Below are positions 35,961 to 47,690 of a stretch of 64,000 nt of DNA, piece by piece. The notes below the pieces were generated by a model, which did not search any database, was not told the DNA's origin, and was given only the letters and a program-made list of their open reading frames with translations. Both the position numbers and the translations under genes were made by a program. Origin of the DNA: Apostichopus japonicus (taxonomy: Eukaryota; Echinodermata; Holothuroidea; Aspidochirotida; Stichopodidae); assembly GCF_037975245.1 (NCBI RefSeq), contig NC_092581.1, positions 8,213,501-8,277,500 on the forward strand. The letters run 5' to 3'. Position 1 is the first letter of the stretch, and each line of letters opens with the position of its first letter.

Positions 35961-37435
35961 TACTGCCTTGATAAACTCCTCTACGTCTTACTAACCCATT
36001 AACCCGAAATCATCAATCAACGTTGGGGCTCATATACGACACAGATACGCTGTACATAAACAGATATATGCATTTTGAAACTGAACCAGAACCCGAACAG
36101 GAAGTGTCCTTTTTTTGCTCCTCTGTGTTCGAGCTTGGTTAACAGGAAACTCTACTAAGCTAGCTTGGGGTAAAGTTGTAGTCATTCAAACTGTCACTGT
36201 TTTTACAGGATGGTAAAATTGGGTTAAATCAGGGTTATAAGGCTGTTTATCTGATTTACACAGTCTTATATTGAGGATAATATCACAGGAAGAGAGTTCT
36301 CTTCTAAAATCATTAGCAGGCAGTGCTAAATTGCCGGAAGGATATTATACAAGTGCCTTTCAGTTTTGAAGTAGTTCAACAACGAACCTAATATTGTTTA
36401 ACCTTTGACATGCATCATAATCTCGGTTCATGAAAATGTTTAGAAGCAGACAACCTTAGTACTGAAGGTCCATCTATATCAGTTTTGAGTTAACCAGGAA
36501 ATCAATCCAGCCCCTGTGCCGTGTACCATAAAGTTCTATCAAGGGAAATAAATGGAAGCACTACTTGATTGGACCAAATTTCAGAAGATGCTTTTAATGA
36601 ATTTTATGTCACAATTAAAACTAAGGAATCCCAGACTTTTCATAATAGATAGTAGATACAGTTTTCATTACAAACAAAATATTCCAAAACTGTCCAAAAC
36701 TACTATTTAGTTTGTTTGCGGTGTATTCTTCAGTTAATACTAAATTACAGTAGTATTTACTATTAATATCATGCACGTATATGTGCTCTTTAACCGGCAA
36801 AGATTTGTCAGTTTTTACCATCTATGTTTTAGATGCCATGTTTTAATTATTTGATTTGGAAACCCATGCCTTAACTTTCATCTGCTGAATTACTTTGTGT
36901 GCATGTGAAGATTACTATGTTTTCATAGTAATAGGAGTGGTTTAGCAATTTCAAGAAAAAACAGAACCAAGGTTAATCTTAAGAAGCTAAGTCCTCTATC
37001 AGAAACACTGAACTAATAGGTATGATCCGTATATATATGGCCGACAACGATGTCTTCAAACTTTGTTTAATTATTTTCACTACATTTGATGGATGAGAAA
37101 GCAGAAGGTGATTTCTTTTTGTCCTTTAATGGAAACACCATTGCTTCTTCAAGGTTTCTGGTTGCTTTAATTACTCTAGAAGGTGGTGTTCATTGTTTTT
37201 CCATGTTTTGATCTCTATCACAGATTTATCCAAGTCTGCGGTGCCATTAAAAACGGTGTTTTGTGTAGGTACTCTGAGCATACGATGTAATATTGGATAC
37301 TGCTCGATATTAGTGAGAGATATGAATACAGTCTTTGGGCTATTCATAGACTACTTCAGTTTATTTATAGAAATTATTAAGTTCTACTGAAAACAGTTTG
37401 TATCCTCAGCAATTTCGAAGTCAAGTTGTTCCTTC
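35961..37435. other. Non-coding DNA, nothing recognised
   Basis: AT-rich; no credible exon, array or element end. Confidence 0.5.
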
Positions 37436-38034
37436 TTTACTTCACTCCTTTATTACTTGTCTCATCCTTACATATACACTCTGATCTACCGAACCTACAA
37501 AAGTTGTTAATTGTTCTATAGCACTGCACTTGGTTTTCCCTCGTCTGTGCATCTTTCCAGAATTCCTTGAAAATCTGCTATTCTGAATATGATGTGTGTG
37601 TTCTTGTGAGCATTTTTCGTCACCAAGAACCTTTTTTGATACATGCTTTCCATATTTTTTTAATGCAGAGAACAGGCAAGTATTGTTGTTCATAAACACT
37701 CAACCACAGTAAAAGTGTGGCACATGTTGTGTGTGATGGAAATGTATTTGTAAATACAGCAATACTAGTTTTATAACAGGGCTACATTTTGAGTCAGCTT
37801 TAGGCTCACGTTTCACATACAAAACTGTTAGAGCTTTTGAAATTTGTATCTAGACTATCTTTGGTGGTAGAATGAATTGTGACTGAAGGAGACCCAGTTA
37901 TAGAGGGCATCGTACAGTTTTAAAAAGTTACCAGTTCACCCTCTCGGCACAATAGAGCAAGAGTGCTGATGTTATGAAGAGACAGGTAAGCACGTCACCT
38001 GTAAACATCCAAACCTGGTAGGTTTTGGGTATCA
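37436..38034. mobile_element. Candidate DIRS mini-element or pair of terminal relics
   Basis: 37436-37560 resembles a left terminus (TTTACTTCACTCC.., 'ttacttgtctc', 'gatctaccgaacctac'), close to the subfamily at 44559. 37862-38034 is a clear right terminus in inverted orientation: 'ggtagaatgaa', 'agagggcatcgtacagttttaaaaagttacca', GAGACAGGTAAGCACGTCAC, 'aaacatccaaacc' and 'taggttttgggta'. The two ends face each other 600 bp apart, as in a non-autonomous deletion derivative. The interior has no coding frame. Chance proximity of two separate relics is the alternative. Confidence 0.5.
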
Positions 38035-39158
38035 TTAAAATTACAAATGTCTAAAAGGAGTCTGGGATGACAAAATGTTGAGAACCAGTTGCACTTTACA
38101 GTAGTTTCATAGAGGTTGTCTAAAGAACATCCCCTCCTCCCTCCTCCCAAGCTTGTTCCTTGGAATAATGGGGTTTGGTAGCATCTCTGATCTTATGTCA
38201 AAGGCTGCTTTAAAATATGAGACAAATAATGTTGTTGAGAGTATCATTGGGAGGTTTGTTTGGGAGGAGTTGTCTGCATCAGACAGGGAGAGTGAAATAC
38301 CAGACAAAAAAGAACAAAGGTATTTATCACCTTGGAAAAGTATTTGTCCTAGTTTGTACCCTGGATCTGTGTAAGGTCTGTATCTCAGTAACTGGCAGTC
38401 TGGGAGGGAGGGAAAGAGAGCATTCTGAAGTTTTTTTCATAAACCTGCCTGGCAGTTTCTATGTTGAAAGAAGTTTTGTTCTGTGAGCTCAGAGGTTTAA
38501 GACTTGTGTAATTGGAGTGCAGTCAACACCAGGATCCAATTGAAGGGTCAGCGTGGGGTTACAACTGGTATGAAAGTTATGCTTTCCCTCCCATACTAAA
38601 ATAAACTTTTCAAGATGCTGTTTGATATTCTAGTTAAAGGGAATGATGACTCGCTGTTCTTTTTACCTTACAGTTGTAGTGTAAAATACAGTTCAGTTAC
38701 AGTTAATATGTTGAAGGATGGCCTCAGGCAGAATTGTACAGTTAATACAGTATCTAAGTTCATACAGTATCTGTCAAAGCCTTACAAAAAATAAAAATTG
38801 GAGTGAGACTAGTGTCTGTAGGACTTTTCCAATTTCCCAAAATTTTCACCATTATAAGCATGTTTAATGTCTGGAATACTGCTTTAAATTGAAATCAGTC
38901 ATGATGTCAGCTCCTCAGTCCAGATATAACATCACTGTCTATCTATAGTTTGTTAATATAGAATATCACAACCAAGAAGAGTTCTTGCCAAACTGGCCAT
39001 ATGAACACTACAGCACCCATGGTGAGACACAGTAGCACACTATTCATTGCATGTGTAAAACTTGTAATTAATGCATTGTAAAGCATGTTATTGGAAGTAA
39101 TATCAATTCTTATGTTTATTGTATTGCTTCTGAGGTAATGGTCTGTGTGCTGAAACAG
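38035..39158. other. Non-coding DNA, nothing recognised
   Basis: Overlapping small frames on both strands at 38107-38486 have no known motif. Confidence 0.5.
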
Positions 39159-39410
39159 GTAGTTCAGCTACAGTATTTTGATTGATAAACCCTTGAAGAT
39201 GTTTCCAAAAAGCTGACCCTAAAGGTGTGTTTGCTAGACTGGGTAGTTCAGTCACTTGATTGATAATCTTCTAGCTCTTAAAGATGTTTCCAAGAAATTG
39301 ACACTAAAGGTGAATTTGCTAGACTAGGTAGTTCAGCCACTTTAGCAAACTTGTAACTTTTAAAGATGTTTCCAAGAAGCTGATCCTAAAGGTGTGTTTG
39401 CTAGACCAGG
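39159..39410. repeat. Three-copy tandem repeat, about 84 bp
   Basis: Units 39159-39241, 39242-39326 and 39327-39410 each run from GGTAGTTCAG through AAGATGTTTCCAA and CTAAAGGTG to TTTGCTAGAC. Units are moderately diverged. Confidence 0.85.
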
Positions 39411-40821
39411 AACGGTAGTTAGTATTAAACTAGTATTAAACAGCTCCTGCACAGGTGTCGGGACAGAGAGAGAATGGACAAGTTACTTATAGTATGTTTC
39501 AAAGTGCTCTGCAAACAGTCAAATAGTCATGTACAAGTACATGTATACAAATGCAACTTGTGTTTCCTCAACACTTTCAGGAAAAGCAAAATTAGTCAAC
39601 TTTCAAAAACTGCTACTTCCTGCAAGCCTGGGAAGTTTGCAATTTATCAGTTATTATCATTAAAAGGGAAAATGAAACAGGTTTGACCCAAGTTCTTCTG
39701 GAAACCCCCCAAAATTGCCACTGCATGTAAGGAAACTTAAAAGTTTAATTTGAGCGCATCCAGGGCTTTCTTATATTTGTGTTATTTGATTCTGTTGAGG
39801 GACTGCAAACATTGTTACATCAATGTAAACTTTGTCTAATGCTCTTGTGGGACACCATGTATTGTAATCTGTAGAACCTGGCAACATTATTTCAATGGGA
39901 TTGGAGAGCAGCTGTCTGTATTGGTTGTTTGTGGCCTTTCTGTGGTGTAATCATGGTGATGGGGTAAGGAACAGGGAGGGGGGTTGGACCTATTTTCCAA
40001 CTTTTTGGTCAGGCTACTAAAGATTTAGTCAACAAAAGCATTAAATGTTGGGTTGGCATGTTTCCTATGGCAGTTGCACTCATCTACTTGACCCCACTTT
40101 GTTATCTCCCATGTCTCCTCATCCTCTAGATGTACTTTCCCTGCTTAATTTTACCTCCTCCAAATGGAAACAAAAGAAGCTACTTGCCACCTCTGCACAT
40201 AAACAATATGGTTGGCTATGAAGTTGGTTACACCCCTTGTTTTTCCTGGGTGTTTCCAGGATGTGTTCTAAATTTGTGTTCAGTCATTTGAAATCCTTTG
40301 GTAGATTCTTGATGTAGAGCTGTGTTGTAAACAAGTCTCAACAAAGGCAAACCAGGGGCTTTTGAGTTCTTTTAGACAAACAACTGGATATTTATGCACA
40401 ACAAGGAATTCATCATTTGAAAATAGAAGTTCAAGTAAACAACCCCTGGGCAAGCTTTTAAAAGTTTGGTTTATTTAGGGAATATATATTGGGAAACGAT
40501 GTGTGGGCTATTGTATTTTCCTCGTTATGAAATTTCTTGTAGATATATTTATAAATATGTTGACGGATTCCATATTGAATTTTGTATAATTGTTTAACCC
40601 ACTTGGCCATTAGTGATAATTTGGTTATATATTGTAAACTATATAATAACTTTTGTATTTTAAGGTAACAACTTTTGTACTGCTCGTATTGATAAACCCA
40701 TTTTTGTCATTAAATAGTAACTGTCGTGGACTCAAACCATTGGTTTCTGTTAAGAACATCTTACATGTTGTTTTCAGTTATTACCTGTACCAAATGGCTC
40801 TTTGCATAAATGATACGATAG
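39411..40821. other. Non-coding DNA, nothing recognised
   Basis: No credible exon. A weak pyrimidine-rich motif series at 40080-40270 was considered as a DIRS relic but not accepted. Confidence 0.5.
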
Positions 40822-41188
40822 CTAGCTGAAAGCTATACCTGTTCAAACTTGAATATATATGCATACGTTTTCAGACAGCCATGAATTTCAATTTTTTGGA
40901 GAGTCATGGACTGTGTATACGGATTCCATTTAGTCATGAATATTCAGTTGGTTTTGACCAATCATAAGGTTTGTTTCAACCAATCGTTTATGAATTGTGT
41001 GAATGTATGTATTTTGCACTGTGGCGGTGGAACAGGAAATCCAAGCATGTTTAATGGGATTGTGGTATTTCTCTCATCCTGGTTGATGGAAGAGAGTGGT
41101 TAAAGCATACTATATATTTTTGAAATTCATGGCTGTCTGAAAATGTATGCATATATATTCAAGTTTGAACAGGTAAACCTTTCAGCTA
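40822..41188. mobile_element. Long inverted repeat (MITE-like), about 75-bp arms
   Basis: The left arm 40822-40896 (CTAGCTGAAAG.., ACCTGTTCAAACTTGAATAT, GCATAC, TTTTCAGACAGCCATGAATT) is repeated inverted at 41113-41188 with few differences. The loop is about 216 bp and has two CCAAT-containing repeats ('ttgaccaatca', 'tcaaccaatcg'). No target duplication is obvious. It could be a MITE or a hairpin-RNA source. Confidence 0.8.
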
Positions 41189-41747
41189 GTTAATCACTGT
41201 TGGCCCGCACAGTATATTCACCTTAACTAACTGTAAATTTCAATTAATATGAACGGTAGAAGTGGGAAAGTTCAACATTTTCTACGTTGAATTTTTGTTT
41301 TAGATTCAATTAGTCACTTTAATGAATTATAATGTGGTGATAAAATGATTGAAAAAGGCACCCAAAAAATTGATCAATAAACCAATTGAAATAGCTCTTT
41401 TTAAAGTAATGGAAACTTATCACTTACATTTTTGAATGATTCTAGTATCTAGCAGAATTCAAAATTTGTCAAAAAGAATGCTACTCCAAGGTCATTGGAT
41501 GCTACTTTTGGGGAAAAAATGTTTTTTTGGTCCTTCCAGAACTGTTTGTGTAATGATGGTGTCATTTATGCAGACAGGATATTTTTTTCAGTGAATTTAC
41601 CATAACAGTTTCTTATACCATAAACAGACAAAATCTGTCAAAGGATCATGCAGATATTGTCTGCCATAAGTTCAAGTTTGATCACCGTCAGATACTGTGC
41701 GCTATATATTTAAGTTAATCACTGTCGGCCCGCACAGTAGATATTCA
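41189..41747. repeat. 34-bp direct repeats flanking about 490 bp
   Basis: GTTAATCACTGTTGGCCCGC ACAGTA at 41189-41214 and the same with one change at 41714-41739, each followed by 'tattca'. The right copy is also preceded by an inverted ACTGTGCG facing CGCACAGT. The left copy directly abuts the inverted repeat ending at 41188, so the two may belong to one composite element. Confidence 0.7.
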
Positions 41748-42841
41748 TCCAGACCAAAGCCTCCCACCATGTCCTACAGGATTTGGGGGAAGGCTTAGAT
41801 ACTTTGGCAAACCTTAGCTTTGGAATTCTTGTCTGTACCTGATAGCTGTAAATAGTCTGAACTGTGGTAGAAAATAGTCAATGCAATTTGGTAGTAGGTA
41901 CTGGAGAAAGTGAGCAGTACTATGGTGTGAGACTGTGTAATCCAATCAGTGCCAGTTATATGAGGTCAGAGGTCATATATATGCAAGCTACTGGTCAAGT
42001 CCATAGTCTCTTCCCGTGGAGCTGAAGTTAGTGGTTGTCAATGTGTGCACACTGTAAGTATGCAACATGTAGCTGGTCTTTAGGAAGACACTTCTACTGG
42101 ATCATGTTAAATCTCTTTCTGTCACATTAAAAGGATCAGCCTATTAAGCTTAAGCTTATGTTAGAACTTTAATACACAGATTCTATGTAAAAATAAAGAG
42201 CAAGATTACTTGGGAGAACTTTTGTGTGTCATTTGTCGAAATTTCTATGAGAGGAGTTTAACGAAAAGAAAAAGAAAATCGCTCTTGAAACAGCTGCAGG
42301 CAATAATGTTAATTTTATATGATTTTCAGCAAATTAACAGCAATTAAATCAACCAGAAGATTCATTCCTTTCTATGATTAGTGTGCTGAGTGAGTACCAA
42401 CAAGCAACTGGGAAATTCAGTTCAAATTCTAAAAGGTCAAATTTACTGTACCACAAACAAATCAGCTGTTCCATAATCAAAATTGATAGTACAGAGCACC
42501 TGAAGAGGTTTGTAATAATTCTGCTCAGTAGTCAAATTTCTAAGAGCATCAATTACATTTCCAAAGCAAGTAAAAAGCCAATTGATTATTAAAACACTAG
42601 GAAGAAAGTTTCAAGGTCGGATCAGTCCTCTAGCACTGTTTGTAGGCATTAGAGAAGGCTGCGTGAAAGATTTTACCATCAGTACTGCTTAAGGGCATTC
42701 TAAAATGCATCTTGGGGTGTCAGATCCCAGAAAATTTAGCATCGCATTTAGATTAAAATTGATCTTGTGAAGACATTTCTTGAGATTTTTCATCAAATAA
42801 ACATAAAATAGTGATTAATCAATGATTAGCTTCAATGGTAG
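41748..42841. other. Non-coding DNA, nothing recognised
   Basis: AT-rich; the small frame at 42374-42592 has no recognised motif. Confidence 0.5.
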
Positions 42842-43017
42842 ATTCAGAAGAAGGAGAAAGTGGGCGGTGACCCTGAAGTGGGATATATAGGGGGCGCACT
42901 GCTAGTAGTGTTTACAGTCGTGTAGTTTAGATAGATAGGAAACTGCATGCAGATTGAAGACATGAAAGAGGGGAGGGAAGTATATCCCCAAACCAGTAAG
43001 TTCTTGGAAGTTAGTTT
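42842..43017 (-). mobile_element. DIRS right-type terminal repeat relic
   Basis: Block order matches the right terminus 30091-30250: 'gcggtgaccctgaagtggg', 'tagggggcgcactgctagtagtgtt', a diverged middle, then 'tatccccaaaccagtaagttcttgg', close to 'tatccaaaccagtaagttttgg'. The preceding left partner was not found. Confidence 0.55.
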
Positions 43018-44558
43018 CAATGCTAACAAATTTGTTATCCAAATCACCCCCACCCACACTTTCCTGTTAATTACATGGAAAAAGTTACTTGGGAAAATCA
43101 GTTTGACTTTATCTCCATTATTTCATAGAAAACTGGACTAGTAATGAAAATGAATTCCATTATCATTGGCTTTTAGTATCGAATATGACCCTTGTAAATT
43201 TAACAAAGTGAATGCCAAATACCTGCTTTGAAGGTATAAGTATTAGTCCTGTATGGTAGCATATGAAACATTGCTAGAAGTCTTCAGAAGTACTTTCCAC
43301 TTCTCGTTTTTGACTGCAGTGGTTGATGCTTTAAGTCTTGAACCTGGAGGAAGGTAAGACGGAAAAGGATGTGGGTTGACAAAGGGAAGGGGGAAGGAAA
43401 CAGTGAGGATAGGGATCAATGGGGAATGTTGATGATCTCTTAGATAAACCTGGATGAATTTTCAAAGTAGCAACTTATAGTGGAGAGATTAAGCAACTGA
43501 TAATACTGTACCCCTATCAAATGGAAGATGATTCTATTGAGTTCCTGCTATCAGGTGACATTTGTTATGCTCTAAAAGTAAGTAACTTGATAAAACAGCA
43601 CATCTTGGAAGTGTTACCTGACAATGGTTACATACTGTAATGACTGCTTGGATTAATCAAGATGTAATTAAGTAATTAAGCTGACAAGCTATGGTTCCCT
43701 TCTCTTACCTGCCTTCCCTCTACAGCTATTATACTTTACCTTCTATCTACCTATTCTTTCTGAAGAAGTACTAATACATGTATCCCTGTGTTCCCTATAT
43801 CTCATGTCTCTCTCTTGTAAACTACTTCCAATTAAACAGACAATTGTATTCCTCATGATTTTTTGGACAAATATTGAACTGGAAGCAGTAAAGAGTAACA
43901 TTGAAAGCATACAGTATGGATTAGTGCACTTACTTACTTCCCTAATACAACCTTCAGCCTCAAAAGTCAACAAGAAAACGTTCAAATTTGTTTGCAACCA
44001 TGCATGTGAGAACCTCTTTAAAGCTATTTTACTTCCAAGAATATTCAGACTTGATCTCCTCCACCTCTGCCTTCAGTTTTATTTTAACCAACACCTGTTT
44101 TGTTTTACTGTGTGCAAAGATTTACGAGTTACTACCCTTTAGGAGGGGAACAGAAACTGTGCAACTTAAAATATTCTTGCATATTTCCTTCCCAAGAGAA
44201 AAAGGTAATAACTGCATAATATATTGAGAAACTCTCACAGTTAAGAGAGAATATGATTGCTTCATAATTGGAGTCAGTGGGGGACGGGAGGGGTGGGGGA
44301 GGTTAAAAGAGTTAGGTCTCTTATATTCTATACTCAACAAGTTTAGAGAAAGTTCAAGTTAACTAGAACATATGATGTGCAAATGCTTATCATATGTCAT
44401 GGCCAGTTCGCTATTTCACTTAGAAAATGAATGACTTTCATGCAATTCACTGTATCTCGAGGTAGGAACCATATTTGGAGATGAGGTCTTAGGCTAACAG
44501 TGTGTGAAATACTTATTCTTTTCATAATAATTTTTACTTTGTCATGGAAATATAAAAT
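43018..44558. other. Non-coding DNA, nothing recognised
   Basis: The frames at 43743-44340 overlap on both strands without motifs. A short G-rich run lies at 44280-44302. Confidence 0.5.
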
Positions 44559-44681
44559 TTACTTCATTCCTCTCTTACCTATATATTCATTCTACATATG
44601 CACTCAAATCTACCCCGCCTACAAAAGTTAGATACATCTTAGCACTGCCTCCCCAATTACTTACTTAAGGGTCAATGCCCA
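44559..44681 (+). mobile_element. First half of a DIRS terminal relic split by an array
   Basis: 'aatttacttcattcctctcttacct' and 'ctaccccgcctacaaaagttaga' match the start of the DIRS left terminus, in the subfamily form also seen at 37436. It runs without a break into the 48-bp array. Confidence 0.6.
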
Positions 44682-46169
44682 CGTCTAGTCCATAGAGTCT
44701 CTACATATGCACTTTCCTGTCTACCAATACTTCTAGTCCATAGAGTCTCTACATATGCACTTTCCTGTCTACCAATACTTCTAGTCCATAGAGTCTCTAC
44801 ATATGCCATTTCCTATCTACCAATGCTTCTAGTCCATAGAGTCTCTACATATGCACTTTCCTGTCTACCAATACTTCTAGTCCATAGAGTCTCTACGTAT
44901 GCACTTTCCTGTCTACCAATACTTCTAGTCCATAGAGTCTCTACATATGCACTTTCCTGTCTACCAATACTTCTAGTCCATAGAGTCTCTACATATGCAC
45001 TTTCCTGTCTACCAATACTTCTAGTCCATAGAGTCTCTACATATGCCATTTCCTGTCTACCAATACTTCTAGTCCATAAAGTCTCTACATATGCACTTTC
45101 CTGTCTACCAATACTTCTAGTCCATAGAGTCTCTACATATGCACTTTCCTGTCTACCAATGCTTCTAGTCCATATAGTCTCTACATATGCACTTTCCTGT
45201 CTACCAATACTTCTAGTCCATAGAGTCTCTACATATGCACTTTCCTGTCTACCAATACTTCTAGTCCATAAAGTCTCTACATATGCACTTTCCTGTCTAC
45301 CAATACTTCTAGTCCATAGAGTCTCTACATATGCACTTTCCTGTCTACCAATACTTCTAGTCCATAGAGTCTCTACATATGCACTTTCCTGTCTACCAAT
45401 ACTTCTAGTCCATAGAGTCTCTACATATGTCATTTCCTGTCTACCAATACTTCTAGTCCATAGAGTCTCTACATATGCACTTTCCTGTCTACCAATACTT
45501 CTAGTCCATAGAGTCTCTACATATGCACTTTCCTGTCTACCAATGCTTCTAGTCCATAGAGTCTCTACGTATGCACTTTCCTGTCTACCAATACTTCTAG
45601 TCCATAGAGTCTCTACGTATGTACTTTCCTGTCTACCAATACTTCTAGTCCATAGAGTCTCTACGTATGCACTTTCCTGTCTACCAATACTTCTAGTCCA
45701 TAGAGTCTCTACATATGCACTTTCCTGTCTACCAATACTTCTAGTCCATAGAGTCTCTACGTATGCACTTTCCTGTCTACCAATACTTCTAGTCCATAGA
45801 GTCTCTACGTATGCACTTTCCTGTCTACCAATACTTCTAGTCCATAGAGTCTCTACATATGCACCTTCCTGTCTACCAATACTTCTAGTCCATAGAGTCT
45901 CTACATATGTACTTTCCTGTCTACCAATACTTCTAGTCCATAGAGTCTCTACATATGCACCTTCCTGTCTACCAATACTTCTAGTCCATAGAGTCTCTAC
46001 ATATGCACTTTCCTGTCTACCAATGCTTCTAGTCCATAGAGTCTCTACATATGCACTTTCCTGTCTACCAATGCTTCTAGTCCATAGAGTCTCTACAAAT
46101 GCACTTTCCTGTCTACCAATGCTTCTAGTCCATAGAGTCTCTACATATGCACTTTCCTGTCTACCAATG
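44682..46169. repeat. 48-bp minisatellite, 31 units
   Basis: Exact 48-bp spacing from the first 'gtctagtcc' (44682) to the last (46170), giving 31 units. Consensus: CTTCTAGTCCATAGAGTCTC then TACATATGCACTTTCCTGTC then TACCAATA. Variants: ATA/ATG before the junction, ACATATG/ACGTATG, GCACTTT/GCCATTT. Since 48 is a multiple of three and no phase contains a stop in two frames, both strands have open frames of nearly 500 codons. No start context, leader or composition argues for a protein. Confidence 0.95.
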
Positions 46170-46270
46170 CTTCTAGTCGATAGACTTGTTAACCTTTCGC
46201 ATTTGCACCAATTTGAACCCTTATTCTGGTTCTTCTCTTCCTTCCTCTTCCTTCTGAATCTACATGTTCT
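46170..46270 (+). mobile_element. Second half of the DIRS terminal relic
   Basis: After the last array unit comes 'gacttgttaacctttcgcatttgcaccaatttgaaccc' and later 'cttcctcttccttctgaatctac'. This follows TGGTAACCTTTTAACACTGTGCACC...GACCC and CCTTCCTTCTCATTCTACC of the intact terminus, in the same order. It completes the half at 44559-44681. Confidence 0.55.
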
Positions 46271-47217
46271 GAGAGTTGTACATGTTGTTAACAACAGGAT
46301 TTACACTGTTCATGTAGCTTAAACTCTAATACCACTCTGGATGCAGAGAGCAAGATCTTAACCATTTAACATAATGTTCTGCTTTTGCTTTCACTTTTAA
46401 CCTAGTTTTCTTGATTATTATAGCAGACTGGTACTTTTACTAAACAACAAGAACTTGGAAAACAATTAAATATGAAAAATCATGGAAAAGTTAAAGTATA
46501 CTTATCAGCTCGTGATTCAGGGGAAGAAAAGTTGATCAAAGATTAAAGGTTTATTCTGGTTTCAAACATTGTAATACTTTTATTTGAAGAGGTAAATATT
46601 CCATACTGTCAATTGAAATCTCAATATCTTCTCCCTAACACAAGATAAGGTTGATTGAATGTAACTTATTTTGATTGGCTAAACGTTCCACAGGATATTG
46701 GATGACAGTACAGTACAGTACAGTAAAGTACAGTACAGTACCGTAGGTGGCCTATGATGTCAAGAATATTTAAAATATTTACTTAGGCTATTATAATCTT
46801 CTTGTTGATTTACCATGAAAACTGATACATTTTGAATTGTTTGATTTGCTGTCAATGTTCTCTATATTTATATGTCATCAAACTACATCCATTTAGTATA
46901 AATATTCGGTTTTCTATGGAAAAATGATTGAAATATTATATTGAAAAACAAAGACATTTTCAGCTGAAGTGCCCTGATGACATCATTCATTCTGCTGTTG
47001 CCAGATGCAATTTACAAAATGCCAAAAATTTGAAAAAAAAGCATATCTTCACAATACAGTCTGCTATGAGGAGGAGTTTTCTGAAAGCTGCAGAATTTTG
47101 TTTTTAGCAATATTGCTAAGTAATCAACTTTTCGGCCGCCAAAACAAATTCTTTCAACTGGGAACAGACAGACATCACCTGAATGAAGTAAACAAAGAGG
47201 GTAGTAGGTAACCTACA
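46271..47217. other. Non-coding DNA with an (ACAGT)n microsatellite
   Basis: The pentamer ACAGT repeats at 46705-46744 with two altered units (aaagt, accgt). Otherwise AT-rich without a gene. Confidence 0.6.
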
Positions 47218-47225
47218 CTGTAAAT

Positions 47226-47533
47226 CAGGGTTTCCCTAACTTTATCATTATTTAGTCATTATTATTCTATAATACGCATAACAGTGCTTTGTAAAAGATC
47301 AAGTATCACATGCATGGTACGCTACTACTACGGCAACATATGAGTATGGACGCTAAAAAGAGTTTATCGATAGGGACGACTTTTGTACATTACTAAATTA
47401 TTAAATTACATATATCAGATTTTTGTTCAACAAAAAGTACTCTACTTTGGACTTTCAGAAACGTCTCACGAACCCCCTGGGATGGACTCACGCACCCCCT
47501 GGGGGTTCATGCACCCCAGTTAGGGAACCCCTG
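47226..47533. mobile_element. Short non-autonomous hAT element with target duplication
   Basis: 308 bp. Terminal inverted repeats are CAGGGTTTCCCTAACT (47226-47241) and, on the minus strand from 47533, CAGGGGTTCCCTAACT, one mismatch in 16. The flanks ctgtaaat (47218-47225) and ctctaaat (47534-47541) form an 8-bp target duplication with one mismatch. CAGGG ends and 8-bp duplications are typical of hAT transposons. No transposase inside; the right part has repeated 'cacgcaccccctggg'-type motifs. Confidence 0.85.
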
Positions 47534-47639
47534 CTCTAAATGGTAGATTTGAATTTTGATCAGAGCCTGTAGTTCCTTGCTTTGTAGGTGGAGTATGAAT
47601 GATGAATAGATGAAAACATGCATATATTGGTCAGGGACA

Positions 47640-47690
47640 GGTAATCATACATATACCACCCATACCAGTAACTTTAGGGAGTCTAGTAGA
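47640..47690 (-). mobile_element. Weak DIRS right-end relic
   Basis: 'ggacaggtaatcatacatataccacccataccagtaactttaggga' recalls the outermost right end 'gacaggtaagctcgtcactcgtaaatatccaaaccagtaagttttgga'. Only the outer 50 bases are recognisable. Confidence 0.4.

Noticed and set aside
40080-40270. DIRS terminal relic
   Set aside because: Pyrimidine-rich with a few matching words, but block spacing is wrong.
43690-43830. DIRS terminal relic
   Set aside because: 'tctcttacctgccttcc' matches the start, but later blocks are missing.
44813-46322. Two overlapping frames of 493 and 499 codons as protein genes
   Set aside because: Both are translations of the 48-bp minisatellite, whose period is a multiple of three; no independent coding evidence.
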